64,000 bases of DNA from Zantedeschia hybrid cultivar (taxonomy: Eukaryota; Streptophyta; Magnoliopsida; Alismatales; Araceae). Both the position numbers and the translations under genes were made by a program. The notes under the pieces were generated by a model. The model was not told the origin of the DNA. It made no database searches and saw nothing but the letters and a program-made list of their open reading frames with translations. The DNA lies in contig JARZZO010000008.1 of the NCBI GenBank assembly GCA_030544215.1, positions 20,910,614-20,974,613 on the forward strand, in the 5' to 3' direction. How positions within the stretch are numbered: position 1 is the first letter of the stretch; each line of letters opens with the position of its first letter. Positions 12,095 through 24,387 of the stretch are shown here, one piece after another.

Positions 12095-12724
12095 ATGGGG
12101 AACTGCACCGTCAGGGGAACCACGGTGGGCTGCTCCGTGCGGGGCACCGCCGTGAACTGCTCCACGCACAGAGCCACCGCGGTCGCCCACGTCCGGGTGG
12201 TGACGGAAACGGGCCGCGTGATCGAGTTCGAAGGCCCCGTGCTGGCTGGGGACGTCCTCGTCGGCTTCCCCAGGCACGCCATCTTCCGGCAGGGAGACGT
12301 CTCCTCGCCATTGCTCCGCCACGAGCAGCTCCAGAACGGGCGGTTGTACTACCTTCTTCCCCTGGAGAGGAAGCGCGGGGGCGCGCAAGCGCATGAGGCG
12401 GGGCTGCCTGTACGGCATGGCGCGGCCGCCTCCAAAACAGACCTTCCAGTGCTCTCGTCGGGGATGGTCTGTGAGCACGTGAAGAGTCTCGAGGTGCTGC
12501 CTCCGCAGATGGACGGCGTGTGGAGGGTCAAGCTGGCGATCAGCGCCGAGAGGTTGGCCGGCATCTTCTCGGAGCAGGTGAACGCCGAAGCTCTCATCGA
12601 GAGGATGAGGATGCTGGCGGTCCCTGCGCCGGAGGCCATGCCCGCGCACGCTAAGCATGGTGCTGCTGCCGGGTGGAAGGCCCCGCCCGTGGTGTCCAAG
12701 GTACGCCCTTGTGAGCCCATATAG
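12095..12724 (+). CDS. PADRE (DUF4228) domain protein
   Basis: The 209-residue product starts MGNC, the usual start of this plant family and a good N-myristoylation plus palmitoylation signal, so it is probably membrane-associated. This is why the internal methionine at 12095 is chosen over an in-frame ATG at 11882. The core matches the DUF4228/PADRE family: VRVVTETGRVIEFEGPV and LVGFPRHAIFRQGD in the first 70 residues, LQNGRLYYLLPL at about 90-100, GVWRVKLAIS at about 150, and AGWKAPPVV near the end. Family members are small plant proteins often induced by pathogens and abiotic stress; no biochemical activity is established. A gtacgc at the end of the VVSK codons could be a splice donor, in which case the last residues would differ. 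The gene is GC-rich, unlike its AT-rich surroundings, and is flanked by transposons but appears intact. Confidence 0.8.
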   Translation: MGNCTVRGTTVGCSVRGTAVNCSTHRATAVAHVRVVTETGRVIEFEGPVLAGDVLVGFPRHAIFRQGDVSSPLLRHEQLQNGRLYYLLPLERKRGGAQAHEAGLPVRHGAAASKTDLPVLSSGMVCEHVKSLEVLPPQMDGVWRVKLAISAERLAGIFSEQVNAEALIERMRMLAVPAPEAMPAHAKHGAAAGWKAPPVVSKVRPCEPI

Positions 12725-12767
12725 TGACTCTGGGTGGTGCGGTGCCCATGGCAGAGCTTGTGTGTGC

Positions 12768-12786
12768 GTGCGCGCGCGCGCGCGAG
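12768..12786. repeat. (GC)n simple repeat
   Basis: A short alternating cg/gc run just downstream of the PADRE gene, within its likely 3' UTR. A dinucleotide (at)n run follows at about 12985-13006. Confidence 0.7.
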
Positions 12787-13395
12787 CGTCTCGCCTGCTG
12801 GTCACTCTTTGCTGCCGGCAAGGCGTGGATGTCGTAAATGGGTGTGCTAAATGGATGTACTCGTAATAGTCCTATGCATGCATGCAACTTGTGGTTCCCT
12901 AGGATCATCTCCAAAACTTTGCGTGTAGTTGTGCCATCTGATCCCCAACACCAATCTGTACCCTCTTCCTCGGTAGTGTATATATAATTATATATATATA
13001 TATATAAAAGAAACTTTAATGATTCATGTCCAACTACATACCAGTATACTTTATATGATTGTTTTGAAGTACCCTACGTGTACAAGCAAGGTACTTGACT
13101 GGGAGGGCTGGCGAATTTCTTTCTTCTTGTTTTTTAAGCCATAGAATTCAGATCGTTTAGTAAAAGAAGGGAGAGGCAAAAACTCCCAAAATCCCAACCC
13201 CCCCCCCTCGCAAAATGCCTCCCCTCTTATTTACTGACCGTTTAAAGTCCGCGGAAAACCGTAAAAAATCTGCATTCTAAACCATATGAGCAGGAAAATA
13301 GATCTCAGATATTCTCACCGCTGGGTGCTCATGCAGGTTTAAAGACCAGATGAATTCACACCGGTAAGCGGCGGTCTGCCCATTTTCCCAGGGTG

Positions 13396-13985
13396 ATGCT
13401 ATTCTTACTCAGAAGGAACTCTCTTAACACACTCCCTCCCCCATCAATGTAAATTAAATAGGATTTTTTGCATATATACTTCTCAAAAACACTGTAATTG
13501 TATGTATACCCTCCATTCTCACATATTATTATCAATACTCCTGCAATCTTCAAAATGTTCTATTTATGTCCCTCCCATCAAACTTAAGTTAATTTCAACG
13601 AAATATGTCAAAAACATTACATAAATCATGACATTGTTTGAAGTATCGGAGGTACAAAATACAAGATTTTAGTATATTGAGGGGTTTATGTGCAAAATAT
13701 TAATAAATTTAAGAGTATTTATGCCAAACCATTAGATTGAGGGATATAGAATACAACATTTTGAATATGGTAGAAGTATTGATGATAATATGTGAGAATT
13801 GGAGGTATACATGCAAATACGTTATTTTTTAGGGATATATATATATAAAAAACCCAATTAAATATTACAAACTCATCCTAACTAAAGTTCATTGTATGCA
13901 ATCTGGATGGGTGGTTGAGAGATAAAGGGTATATTAAAGGAGCAGTCTAAGGGAGTACAAGTAACATTTTTTTTCCAAGAAAGTA
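13396..13985. repeat. Inverted repeat (MITE-like foldback)
   Basis: Sequence around 13495-13560 (ccattctcacatattattat) recurs inverted around 13745-13810 (ataatatgtgagaattggag), and the similarity continues on both sides to give arms of roughly 200-250 bp. Ends are diverged and no target duplication was found. No coding sequence is present. It is probably an old non-autonomous DNA transposon. Confidence 0.55.
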
Positions 13986-13989
13986 TGGC

Positions 13990-14707
13990 GAGAGGAAGCT
14001 GCTGGAATTTTTATAGTGCAAGTAAATCTGAACTATTAAGGGGGCAATAGCTCGGCTTGGTGCCCCTTATATAGCCTCCTCTCCTGGATAGGATAACTGG
14101 TAAGAGGGCAAATTAATTGCCTACTCACATAAAATTATAGGGTGGCTCACATGGCCACGAGTTGAGTCAAGCCAAACCCGAGCCTTCGGCTCACATGGCC
14201 ACTGTGTGTGTGTGCGCGCGCTTTAACTTATATACATACGATCTATTTATAGTAAGAAAGGAAAAGGATAAAGATAAGGGAAGAAGGCAGAAGGTGGGTC
14301 AGGTGGCACTCTAACGATGACATTAGGAAAGGGATGAAAGGTGTCCCACTCCCACCTCCAGTCATTACCAAATGAGGTGTCATACGTGAGGTGTCTCATT
14401 AATGATTATTATATAAAGTGTCCCATAACAAGATGTTTCTTAAGAGGATGAGGTGGCATCTCCTTATAAGTACACCCTTCCTTGTATGATAATTGGTATA
14501 TATACTCTTAACTCATATCCTCCTTAACCCTGTGCCAAGCTCCAATTCCCTCTCTAGCTACCCCCCTGGTGCGTCTAGCCAAGGGCATCCCTTGCTGTCA
14601 TGTCTTCACCACTTCTACCTCCGGAATTGTATGTCGCATGCCGCATCAGGCCTTAGCCAGTAATTTGAAGTAAATGTGATCTAACTCTTGTGTACAACTC
14701 TCGATAT
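13990..14707. other. Intergenic stretch without a supported gene
   Basis: Mixed sequence with a TATA-like run near 14070 and a gt/gc simple run near 14203-14220. No exon, tail or paired repeat could be supported. Confidence 0.4.
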
Positions 14708-14876
14708 ATATTTGATGTAGCCGAAGCTATCACGACCGGATTCCGAAGCTGGAATCTGAAGTTTGGGATCTGGAGTTGGGTCGGATCGGTCAAGAGGCCC
14801 GACGGAGATCCGGAAGGCGATGGAGGCAGAGACGCGGTCGAAGATCCGAGGCCGAGAGTCGCTTGGTCGGATGTCG

Positions 14877-17800
14877 TGTTAGAATTGGGTGGCCTCAAAA
14901 TCAATCATTGTACATTCTAGTTCAAGATTATTAATAAAGGCAATTATTTCTTCATTTAATAGTTCTCGCAAACGACTATCGTAATGAAGGTCCATAGACA
15001 AATGTATGGGATATTGAATCATGATGAGATCGTGATAGTGAGATCAATATCCTAAGGCAATTGTCTTAAACAGTTCTCGATCATAGGATATTTGAGATGG
15101 ACATTAAATATCCGATAAGATCGACACAAGTTATGTCTGCTCATATGATGAGGGTGAATGATCTCACATTCACTCGTGTGGTGACACTAAGACAAACAAG
15201 TGGGTGCTCATTAGAGAATGAGTTCACTGAACAAACCCAAATTAGAATTCCTGGATAGTAATTATACCTATTAGTCAACTAGGGAATTCAATCGTTGCAG
15301 TAGCACAGTTGGTCCTTAGACCTGAGTCACCAATGATACCTTGTTTGTGGACCATTGTATCTTGATTCTCTGACTCGTGGGCTTTAACCATTAAGTCTAC
15401 CATAATCGGTCTTTCAGATACAGTGGAAAGCTTGCGAAGGTAATTGAGTAAACAACAAGGGATCACTCACTCTTGGTATAAGACTGGAGAGAGAATGTCC
15501 CATGGATGTGTACACAGAAATCCCTGGCCATGGTCAAATGAAAGAGATGTCTTTCTAGATATTAACTGTGTACTGGAATCCATCTGGATAATGCGATAGA
15601 GGGTTTGACTATAAAACTATACCCTTGCGTTATCGGGACATTGCATGAGTGAAGGATTATATCTGTGCGGTATCGGCAGACGGAAAGGTTCAATTGAAGG
15701 GAAAAGTATCCCTTATATCTTCTGGGATCATGATGTAAGGAATCGCCAAGAACGCAGCGGAAATAAAAATTGATTCCATTGTATCGGTTGCTGGGGTTGT
15801 AAAACGGACATTAAAATCTAAGCGGGAAGAACAGTTCTTCACTTTTGCGGGGTTTCGAATCTCCCGTGGATGATGCCGACTCGTTAATCGCGCACGCGCA
15901 CGATCTCTAGAGGTATCCACACGAGTTCCCGCAGCAGACGCGATTTCCTCCTCGACTTGAGTGCTCCGACCAGATCTCAGATCCACCATGCGCGGAGAGA
16001 GACAGATCCACTCCGAGAAGGAGAGAGAGAGAGGAGAGAGAGAATCTGGGGAGTAAAATTCGTCCAACTAACTTTTTACCACTCCTCCTTGGCCCTCCTT
16101 ATATAGAAATAAGGATAAGCACAACAATTAATCCTCATGATTATCCAAGAGTTTGGCCTTGGATAATTCTCCATTAAATCTTCATGTTTATCCTGCAGCT
16201 TTTCACAAAAACCCAGATAAGCATGAAATTTAACATCTCTCACCGTCTGACAAGAACTCTTATGTGTGTGACCCTCTAGGCCCATATATCAGTCCGGTTG
16301 CAGGCCCATTAAACTTAGAACTGTTTCTTGAGTTTAATATTTATTAATTAACATTTAAACATCATATGTTAAATGATTAATTTAATAAACAAGTAAATTA
16401 TCATCCGATGATTAATTCACTTGGCCTTCTGATCATGAACAGCACCAAACACTACCTCATGATCCCAGAAGATATAAGGGATACTGTTCCCTTCAATTGA
16501 ACCTTTCCGTCTGCAGATGCCGCACAGATATAATCATTCACTCATGCAATGTCCCGATAACGCAAGGGTATGGTTTTATAGTCAAACCCTCTATCGCATT
16601 ATCCAGATGGATTCCAGTACACAGTTAATATCTAGAAAGACATCTCTTTCATTTGACCCTGGCCAGGGATTTCTGTGTACACATCCATGGGACATTCTCT
16701 CTCCAGTCTTATACCAAGAGTGAGTGATCCCTTGTTGTTCACACAATTACCTTCGCAAGCTTTCCACTGTATCTGAAAGACCGATTATGGTGGACTTAAT
16801 GGTTAAAGTCCACGAGTCAGAAAATCAAGATACAATGGTCCACAAACAAGGTATCATTGGTGACTCAGGTCAAAAGGACCAACTGTGCTACTGCAACGAT
16901 TGAATTCCCTGGTTGACTAATAGGTATAATTACCATCCAGGAATTCTTATTTGGGTTTGTTCAGTGAACTCATTCTCTAATGAGCACCCACTTGTTTGTC
17001 TTAGTGTCACCACACGAGTGAATGTGAGATCATTCACCCTCATCATATGAGCAGACATAACTTGTGTCGATCTTATCGGATATTTAATGTCCATCTCAAA
17101 TATCCTATGATCGAGAACTATTTAAGACAATTGCCTTAGGATATTGATCTCACTATCATGATCTCATCATGATTCAATATCCCATACATTTGTCTATGGA
17201 CCTTCATTATGATAGTCGTTTGCGAGAACTATTAAATGAAGAAATAATTGTCTTTATTAATAATCTGAACTAGAATGTACAATGATTGGCTTTGAGGCCA
17301 CCCAATTCTAACACATGAGGTAGTGTTTGGTGTTGTTCATGATCAGAAGGCCAAGTGATTTGATCATCAGATGATAATTCACTTGTTTATTAAATTAATC
17401 ATTTAACATATGATGTTTAAATGTTAATTAATAAATATTAAACTCAAGAAACAGTTCTAAGTTTAATGGGCCTGCAACCGGATTGATATATGGGCCTAGA
17501 GGGTCACACACATAAGAGTTCTTGTCAGACGGTGAGAGATGTTAAATTTCATGCTTATCTGGGTTTTTGTGAAAAGCTGCAGGATAAACATGAAGATTTA
17601 ATGGAGAATTATCCAAGGCCAAACTATTGGATAATCATGAGGATTAATTGTTGTGCTTATCCTTATTTCTATATAAGGACGGCCAAGGGGGAGTGGTAAA
17701 AAGTTAGTTGGACGAATTTTACTCCCCAGATTCTCTCTCTCCTCTCTCTCTCTCCTTCTCGGAGTGGATCTGTCTCTCTCCGCGCATGGTGGATTTGAGA

Positions 17801-18040
17801 TCTGGTCGGAGCACTCAAGTCGAGGAGGAAATCGCGTCTGCTGCGGGAACTCGTGTGGATACCTCTAGAGATCGTGCGCATGCGCGATTACCGAGTCGGC
17901 ATCATCCACGGGAGATTCGAAACCCCGCAAAGGTGAAGAACTGTTCTTCCCGCTTAGATTTAAATGTCCGTTTTACGACCCCAGCAACCGATACAATGGA
18001 ATCATTTTTATTTCCGCTGCGTTCATGGCGATTCCTTACA
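14877..18040 (+). repeat. Copia 5' LTR (two parts)
   Basis: The parts are 14877-15733 (857 bp) and 17319-18040 (722 bp). Their sum, 1579 bp, equals the 3' LTR. The TATA-type segment ctatataagg at 17669-17678 lies in the second part, so the core promoter survives but is separated from upstream LTR sequence by the nested insertion. Confidence 0.93.
15734..17313 (-). mobile_element. Inverted solo LTR of the same copia family, 1580 bp
   Basis: On the minus strand the unit starts TGTTAGAATTGGGTGG (17313) and ends GGCGATTCCTTACA (15734). It is flanked by the 5-bp duplication catga at 15729-15733 and 17314-17318, and the uninterrupted site in the 3' LTR (about 25238) has one copy of catga. It therefore arrived as a separate integration and lost its interior by LTR-LTR recombination. 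Its TATA segment is at 16097-16106 on the minus strand. Confidence 0.95.
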
Positions 18041-20443
18041 GTGGTATCAGAGCAAGGTTCGCTGGTTCGGTTGTAAAACGGCACCGTTTTGTATGTTTTC
18101 TCGTTATGCGTGAAGAACCCGTATTGTACGTGTTCTTGAGTATAATCCGATTAAAAATGACAGATTAGTGTTCATATGATGATCACGATCAATTTAATTA
18201 TTTTTCTGTATTTTTCGGATTTTTATTTGGGTTTTTCGGAGTTCGTCATGTGATGATGAACCGGGGTACTTTGGCGGCTTCGTATGTGCATCTCAAGCGT
18301 TGGGATGGCCGGAAGAACCCCTAGATCTCTTGGTGATAGTCACCACTTCTCATTGGGCATGGAGATCGGCACCGGAGTGCCCTTGGAAGTGCTAAAAATC
18401 GAGCCCGAACTCGGGTTTCTAAACCTGAAAAATCAGATTTTTTGGGAGTTTTGGGGCTTGATTTCCTCCCCAACGCCGGTCACCGGCGGCCCTGCCGGCA
18501 CCAGGCACGTCGCCGGCGCCGGGGGCAACGCCAGCCGGGGCCGGCGGCGCCGGGGCTCGCCGGCGGCGGCGCCGGATCCTCCCAGCCACAAGTTCTGCAA
18601 CATAATTAGGGCTTGCAGGTTTTGGGATAGAAGGACCGGTCGAGTTGCAGAGAATCGGGTGAACCGCCCGGTCTCGACCCGGTCGGACCGGGCGGGGGGC
18701 CGGGCGGCGCCCTGGCCGAGCCAGGGTGCGCCCCTGGCCGAGCCAGGGCCCCTGGCCGAGCCCGGGCTCGACCCTGGCCGAGCCAAGGTCTTGAGTCCGG
18801 GCCCTTTGGGCCTTAATGGGCTGGGCCCATTTTATATTTTATTAAAAATGTTTTTAATATATGTTTAACCCCTTTAAACCCAATTTTAGCCCGTTTTAGC
18901 CTATTTTAACATTGTTTTAAAACAGAAAAATTATAAGAATAATTAATAAATGTTATTAATTAATTTTTATGATTATTAACAGCTTATTAAAGTGTTTAAT
19001 AACTGTTAGTCTATTAAAGGGCTTTATAATTAATGGGTGTTAGTTAATTATTTAAAATTGTTTTAGATAATTAATTCCCTCTTAATTTAATTAGTTTAAA
19101 ACTGTTTTAAACTAATTTCATGCATAACTTGATTACACTTAGCTGTTCAAATTGTTTGAATTTGTATTTAGATTAACTGAATAGTTTAGTTAGTTTATTT
19201 GTCAATAATGTTTTGAATATTATTGATAATGCTGAAATAAATGTTATTTCGAAAACTAATTGGTATTATAATTTTATATTTATAAAATTTAATACCAAAC
19301 AGCAATTATGTGATGATTGTGATGCATGTGATGTGTTTTATGGTGGGATGATCATGGACTTAGAATTTTCATGTGATGAATGATGTGAATGAATGCGATG
19401 CTTATTTCATTTGGTATTTTAAACAGGACCTGCGTGTCCTCCTCTCTCTTAATCCAAGTGTACTTTCTACCTTCCTATAAGATTGTACTCCCCTTGATAA
19501 GATCAAGGTTTCTAATTGTTTAAATGTACATTTGTAGACCTGCGAGTCCTGAATTTTGTATTTACATGTATCGGATTAAATTTAGATGACGGGATCTTCT
19601 GAAGACACCTCTGGAGGGAGGACTCGCATCAAATGGAACCAGTGTTGCTGTTTTCACATTAAGATCCTATTATGGATCATCGTTTGGCTCCGATGATTCC
19701 ATAGTAGTTTAAGCAGTCTATGATCATCCCCATTTATCTTTTCTGCACATATGTGATATTTGTGGACTATGCTATCATATATATATATTTCTATTAAGTA
19801 TATTGATACTTCAAATTGAAATACTATTGATAGCACGATTTTTACAAATAAAAAAAAATCAAAACCCTCTTTTAATACTTAAGTTGTAAACGTGAGATAT
19901 TCAGAAAAATCCACGTAACCCACCATCATTATAGATCTTAGGATAATTCTTATCTCAAACGGATTTGTTGTGCTACCACAAGGTCTGTTTGATTTAGAAA
20001 TTAAACTAGGTCTACAACATGTGATGTCATTAAGATGAGTGGAGAAATAGTGTAGTTTTGTTGTGCTACCACAAGGATTGCACTATGAATTCATGTCATC
20101 TAAGTAATGATGGATAAACTTAACTGAATCAAATTGATTTGTTGTGCTACCACAAGGTCATTCTGATTCAGGGGTTAAATCGATCGGATATTGCAAACGT
20201 TGCAACTGTCAAGAGTTGACTGCCTAAGGGACTTGATGTGATTTGTTGTGCTACCACAAGGTCACATGCATGTTGTCCGAAGGATTCTGATCCCCACTAG
20301 GAGATCACCGGAATCTCCCGTTCTGTATATTAGAGGGTCATACAGATCGCCGAAAAATAGTGGGAGCATAAATCTAGATTAAAAGTCCTAAATCTGATTT
20401 TAAGAACTATCTGCTCATTTTATATATTTCCATGTAGGTCGCT
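18041..20443 (+). other. Copia leader with GC-rich block and four hairpin repeats
   Basis: A 2.4-kb untranslated stretch separates the primer site from gag. It includes a GC-rich block at 18460-18790 with tandem CCTGGCCGAGCCAGGG-type palindromes, an AT-rich middle, and four exact copies of TTTGTTGTGCTACCACAAGG at 19964, 20057, 20138 and 20242. The open frames in the GC-rich block have no domain and are not called as genes. Confidence 0.75.
18042..18053 (+). other. Primer binding site (initiator tRNA-Met)
   Basis: TGGTATCAGAGC, one base after the 5' LTR, is complementary to the 3' end of plant initiator methionine tRNA, the standard copia primer. Confidence 0.95.
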
Positions 20444-23400
20444 ATGTCGTCACCTAACCCCCTCCGTTGCATACTTGATGCAAACAAACTCACGGGACCA
20501 AATTACATTGACTGGTTACGCAGCCTGAAGATTGTCCTCAGGTGCGAAAAGCTAGCCTATGTCCTGGATCAACCAGATCCAGTGCAACCCGGTGATAATG
20601 CTAACGAAGATGAATTAATGATGTATGAAAATTGGAAGGAGGACTCTGTCAAGGTCCAGTGTTATATGCTAGGTTCAATGAACAATGAACTGCAGCGACA
20701 GCATGATAACATGGAACCTAAGACCATTCTGAATCACCTACAAGAGTTGTTTGGTGAACAATCCAGAACAGAAAGATATGAGATATCTAAGAAATTGTTC
20801 AGGACCAGAATGAGCGAGGGCACATCTGTGCAAACTCATGTGCTCAAGATGATAGAGTGGATTGAGAGGCTTGCTGTGCTAGGCTTTGTTATGAACAATG
20901 ACCTGAGCATTGACTTAATCCTACAGTCCCTTCCAGATTCATTTTCACAATTCATTATCAACTTCAATATGAACAAAATCGAAGTTTCACTAGCTGAGCT
21001 GCTCAACATGTTGAAGACAGCAGAAGGCACTATCCAGAAAGATAAGCCAAATGTAATGCTTGTTGGTAAGACCAACAAGAAAAGAAAAGCTGGACAGACC
21101 TTTAAGAAAGGTAAGCCTAAGAAGCAAGTGAAAAACAAACCGGCGGCACAAAAGGACAAAGCCAAAGTCAATGATAAAGGTCAGTGTTTCCACTGCCATA
21201 AAGAAGGTCATTGGAAGAGAAACTGCAAGATGTATCTTGCAGAAAAAGCAAAGGAGAAGCTTGGTGAAGCTTCAGGTATTCTCATGATCGATCTTAACTT
21301 GTCCTATAGAGAATCAACATCCTGGGTATTAGATACTGGATGTGTTTCTCATATCTGCAATAACTTGCAGGTGTTAACAAGTAAGAGAAGATTGAACCGC
21401 GGAGACGTGGATCTGAGGCTCGGGAATGGAGCAAAAGTTGCTGCGTTAGCTGTGGGGACAGCAAGACTTCAGATGCCGTCAGGAGACTCCTTGGAACTGA
21501 TAGATTGTTATTATGTTCCAACCATTATTAGGAATATCATATCTATTTCATGTTTAGATAGACAAGGATATTCTATGAAGCTAGAGAATAAAGGTTGTTC
21601 AATTTATCAAGGAGACAAATTGTTTGCTTCCGGGTATTTATTGAATGGATTATATTTACTTGATATTTCATATGATGTTTGTCTTGTAAATAATTCTCTT
21701 GAACGCTTAGATAAGGATGTGAATAAATCGTACCTATGGCATTGTAGGCTAGGTCATATAAATGAGAACAGGATCATAAGGTTGCAAAAGAATGGATATC
21801 TTGATCCATTTGATTATGAATCATTTGCAACCTGTGAGGCTTGTCTCATGGGAAAGATGACCAAAGCTCCATTCTCAGGACATGGAGAAAGAGCTAAGGA
21901 CTTATTGGAACTAATACATAGTGATGTATGTGGTCCAATGTCCACTCATGCTATAGGTGGTTACTCATACTTTGTATCATTTACAGATGATTTCTCAAGA
22001 TATGGCTACATATATTTAATGAAATATAAGTCAGAAGTCTTTGAGAAATTTAAAGAGTTTAAAAACGAAGTTGAGAACCAGACTGGAAAGAGTATTAAAA
22101 CTCTTCGATCAGATCGAGGGGGTGAATACTTAAGTACAGAATTCACAGAATATCTTAAGGATAATGATATTTTGTCTCAGTAGACTCCTCCCTATACACC
22201 TCAGTTAAATGGTGTATCGGAAAGGAGAAATCGTACTCTATTAGATATGGTACGATCCATGATGAGTTATGCCAAACTTCCAATCTCTTTATGGGGATAT
22301 GCACTGTTGACTGCTGCATATCTGTTGAACAAAGTTCCGAGTAAATCAGTACCTTCCACTCCATATGAGATATGGAAAGGAAAGAAACCAGACTTTAAGC
22401 ATGTTAGAGTCTGGGGTTGTCCTGCACATGTCAAAAGACATGATCCAGACAAACTGGATTCCAGGACAGAGAAATGTAGATTTGTGGGATATCCAAAAGA
22501 GAGTTTTGGATATTACTTCTATCAGCCCAGCGATCAAAGGGTGTTTGTCGCAAAAAGAGCTGTCTTCTTAGAGAAAGAATATCTTTCAAAAGAAGACAGT
22601 GGGAGCAAGATAGAACTGGAAGAAATTCTAGACTCACAAATCAACACTGGTTCATCTACTGAACCATCGACTCAAGAACTTGTTCAAGATGATACACAAA
22701 AGGTTCGCAGATCAGGTAGAGTGCCTAAGCAGCCTGAAAGATATGTTGGACATATCGATGAAGGCAAACCAAAGGTGCACTTAAATGAGGATGATGATCC
22801 TCAAACCTACCTTGAAGCCATAAATAGTCATGAATCAGAAAAATGGCAAGAGGCAATGGATTCTGAAATTCAGTCCATGTATGCCAACCAAGTTTGGAAC
22901 TTGGTTGATCTGCCAGAAGGTATGATACCTATTGGCAGTAAATGGATCTTTAAAAGAAAGATCGGAGCAGATGAACAAATTGACACATACAAGGCAAGGC
23001 TTGTAGCAAAAGGATATCGTCAAAGGCAAGGTGTTGACTATGACGAAACATTTTCTCCGGTTGTCATGATTAAGTCAATCAGAATACTTCTTGCTATCGC
23101 TGCATTCTATGATTATGAAATATGGCAAATGGATGTGAAAACAGCATTCCTTAACGGGAACCTTCAAGAAGAGGTGTATATGATACAACCTGAAGGGTTC
23201 ACTTCCAAAGAGCATTCAAGCAAGGTATGCAAGCTGCAAAGATCCATCTATGGATTAAAGCAGGCATCCCGAACTTGGAACTTAAGATTTGATGAAGCAA
23301 TCAAATCTTATGACTTCATTAAGAATGAAGATGAACCTTGTGTATACAAAAAGGTTAGTGGGAGCGCAGTTACCTTTTTGGTACTTTACATTGATGACAT

Positions 23401-24373
23401 TCTACTCATTGGGAATGATGTAGGAATGTTATCATCGGTAAAGGCTTGGTTATCCAAAAACTTCTCCATGAAAGATTTGGGAGAAGCATCCTATATTATG
23501 GGAATAAGGATCTATCGAGATAGGTCCAAAAGGATGCTTGGCTTGTCCCAATCTATGTACATAGATACCATAGTCAAAAGGTTTGGCATGGAAAATTCCA
23601 AGAGAGGCCTCGTTCCTATGAGGCATGGAATTTATCTCTCTAAAGAAATGTCTCCCAAGACACCTGAAGAGAGGGCATACATGGATAGAGTTCCTTATGC
23701 CTCGGCAATATGATCTATCATGTATGCAATGCTATGTACTAGGCTTGATGTGGCACATCCATTAAGTGTCACTAGTAGATATCAGGCTGATTCAGGTGAG
23801 GAACTCTGGAAAGCGGTGAAATGTATCCTTAGATACTTAAGAAGGACTAAGGATATATTTCTCATTTATGGAGGAAACGACTTGGAACTTCGAGGATTTA
23901 CTGACTCGAGTTTCCAGTCGGATATAGATGACAGCAAATCCATGTCTGGATTTGTGTTCATGTTAAATGGAGGTGCAGTAAGTTGGAAGAGTTCCAAACA
24001 GGATACTACTGCAGATTCGACGACCGAAGCAGAATACATTGCTGCAGCTGAAGCAGCCAAGGAGGCGGTTTGGATGAAGAAGTTCATCTCGGCGCTTGGA
24101 GTCGTTCCAAGCATTTCAGATCATGTTCCATTACTGTGTGACAACAATGGAGCAATAGTTCAAGCAAAGGAGCCAAGATCACATCAGAAGTCAAAGCACA
24201 TTCTGAGACGATTTCATCTGATTCGTGAGATCATCGCCCGAGGAGATATAGTAGTTGAGAAAGTCTCATCTGAAGATAATGTAGCAGATCCCTTGACTAA
24301 GCCATTGTCTCAAAACAATTTAGAACGTCACCTTAAGTCTATGGGACTTAGACACATGGGTGATTGGCTATAG
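20444..24373 (+). pseudogene. Copia gag-pol polyprotein, two nonsense codons
   Basis: All parts are in one frame (1,310 codons including the final stop). The visible order is gag with the opening MSSPNPLRCILDANKL, a CCHC zinc knuckle (CFHCHKEGHWKRNC, residues about 248-261), protease with active-site DTG (about 297), integrase with the HHCC zinc site (WHCRLGH at about 432, CEACLMGK at about 464) and catalytic aspartates (HSDVCGP, TDDFSRYG), reverse transcriptase with YIDD at 23387-23398, and RNase H with DNNGAI and KSKHILRRFHLIR near the end. The frame is broken only by TAG at 22181-22183 in the integrase and TGA at 23711-23713 between reverse transcriptase and RNase H. No frameshift was seen. 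It would otherwise make a particle protein and enzymes for cytoplasmic reverse transcription and nuclear integration. The breaks and the disrupted 5' LTR suggest this copy can move only in trans, if at all. Confidence 0.93.
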
Positions 24374-24376
24374 TCC

Positions 24377-24387
24377 AAGTGGGAGAA
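24377..24387 (+). other. Polypurine tract
   Basis: AAGTGGGAGAA lies immediately before the 3' LTR, as expected for the plus-strand primer of copia elements. Confidence 0.9.

Noticed and set aside
11960..12805. Long minus-strand frame of 281 codons
   Set aside because: Antisense shadow of the GC-rich PADRE gene, whose plus-strand frame carries the family motifs.
15690..18076. Protein frames beginning MDEFYSPDSLSPLSLS in LTRs
   Set aside because: Repeated in each LTR copy, in both orientations, within transcribed LTR sequence, with no domain or family support.
18284..18868. 194-codon frame in the copia leader
   Set aside because: GC-rich palindromic repeats, no domain, and located where copia elements have untranslated leader.
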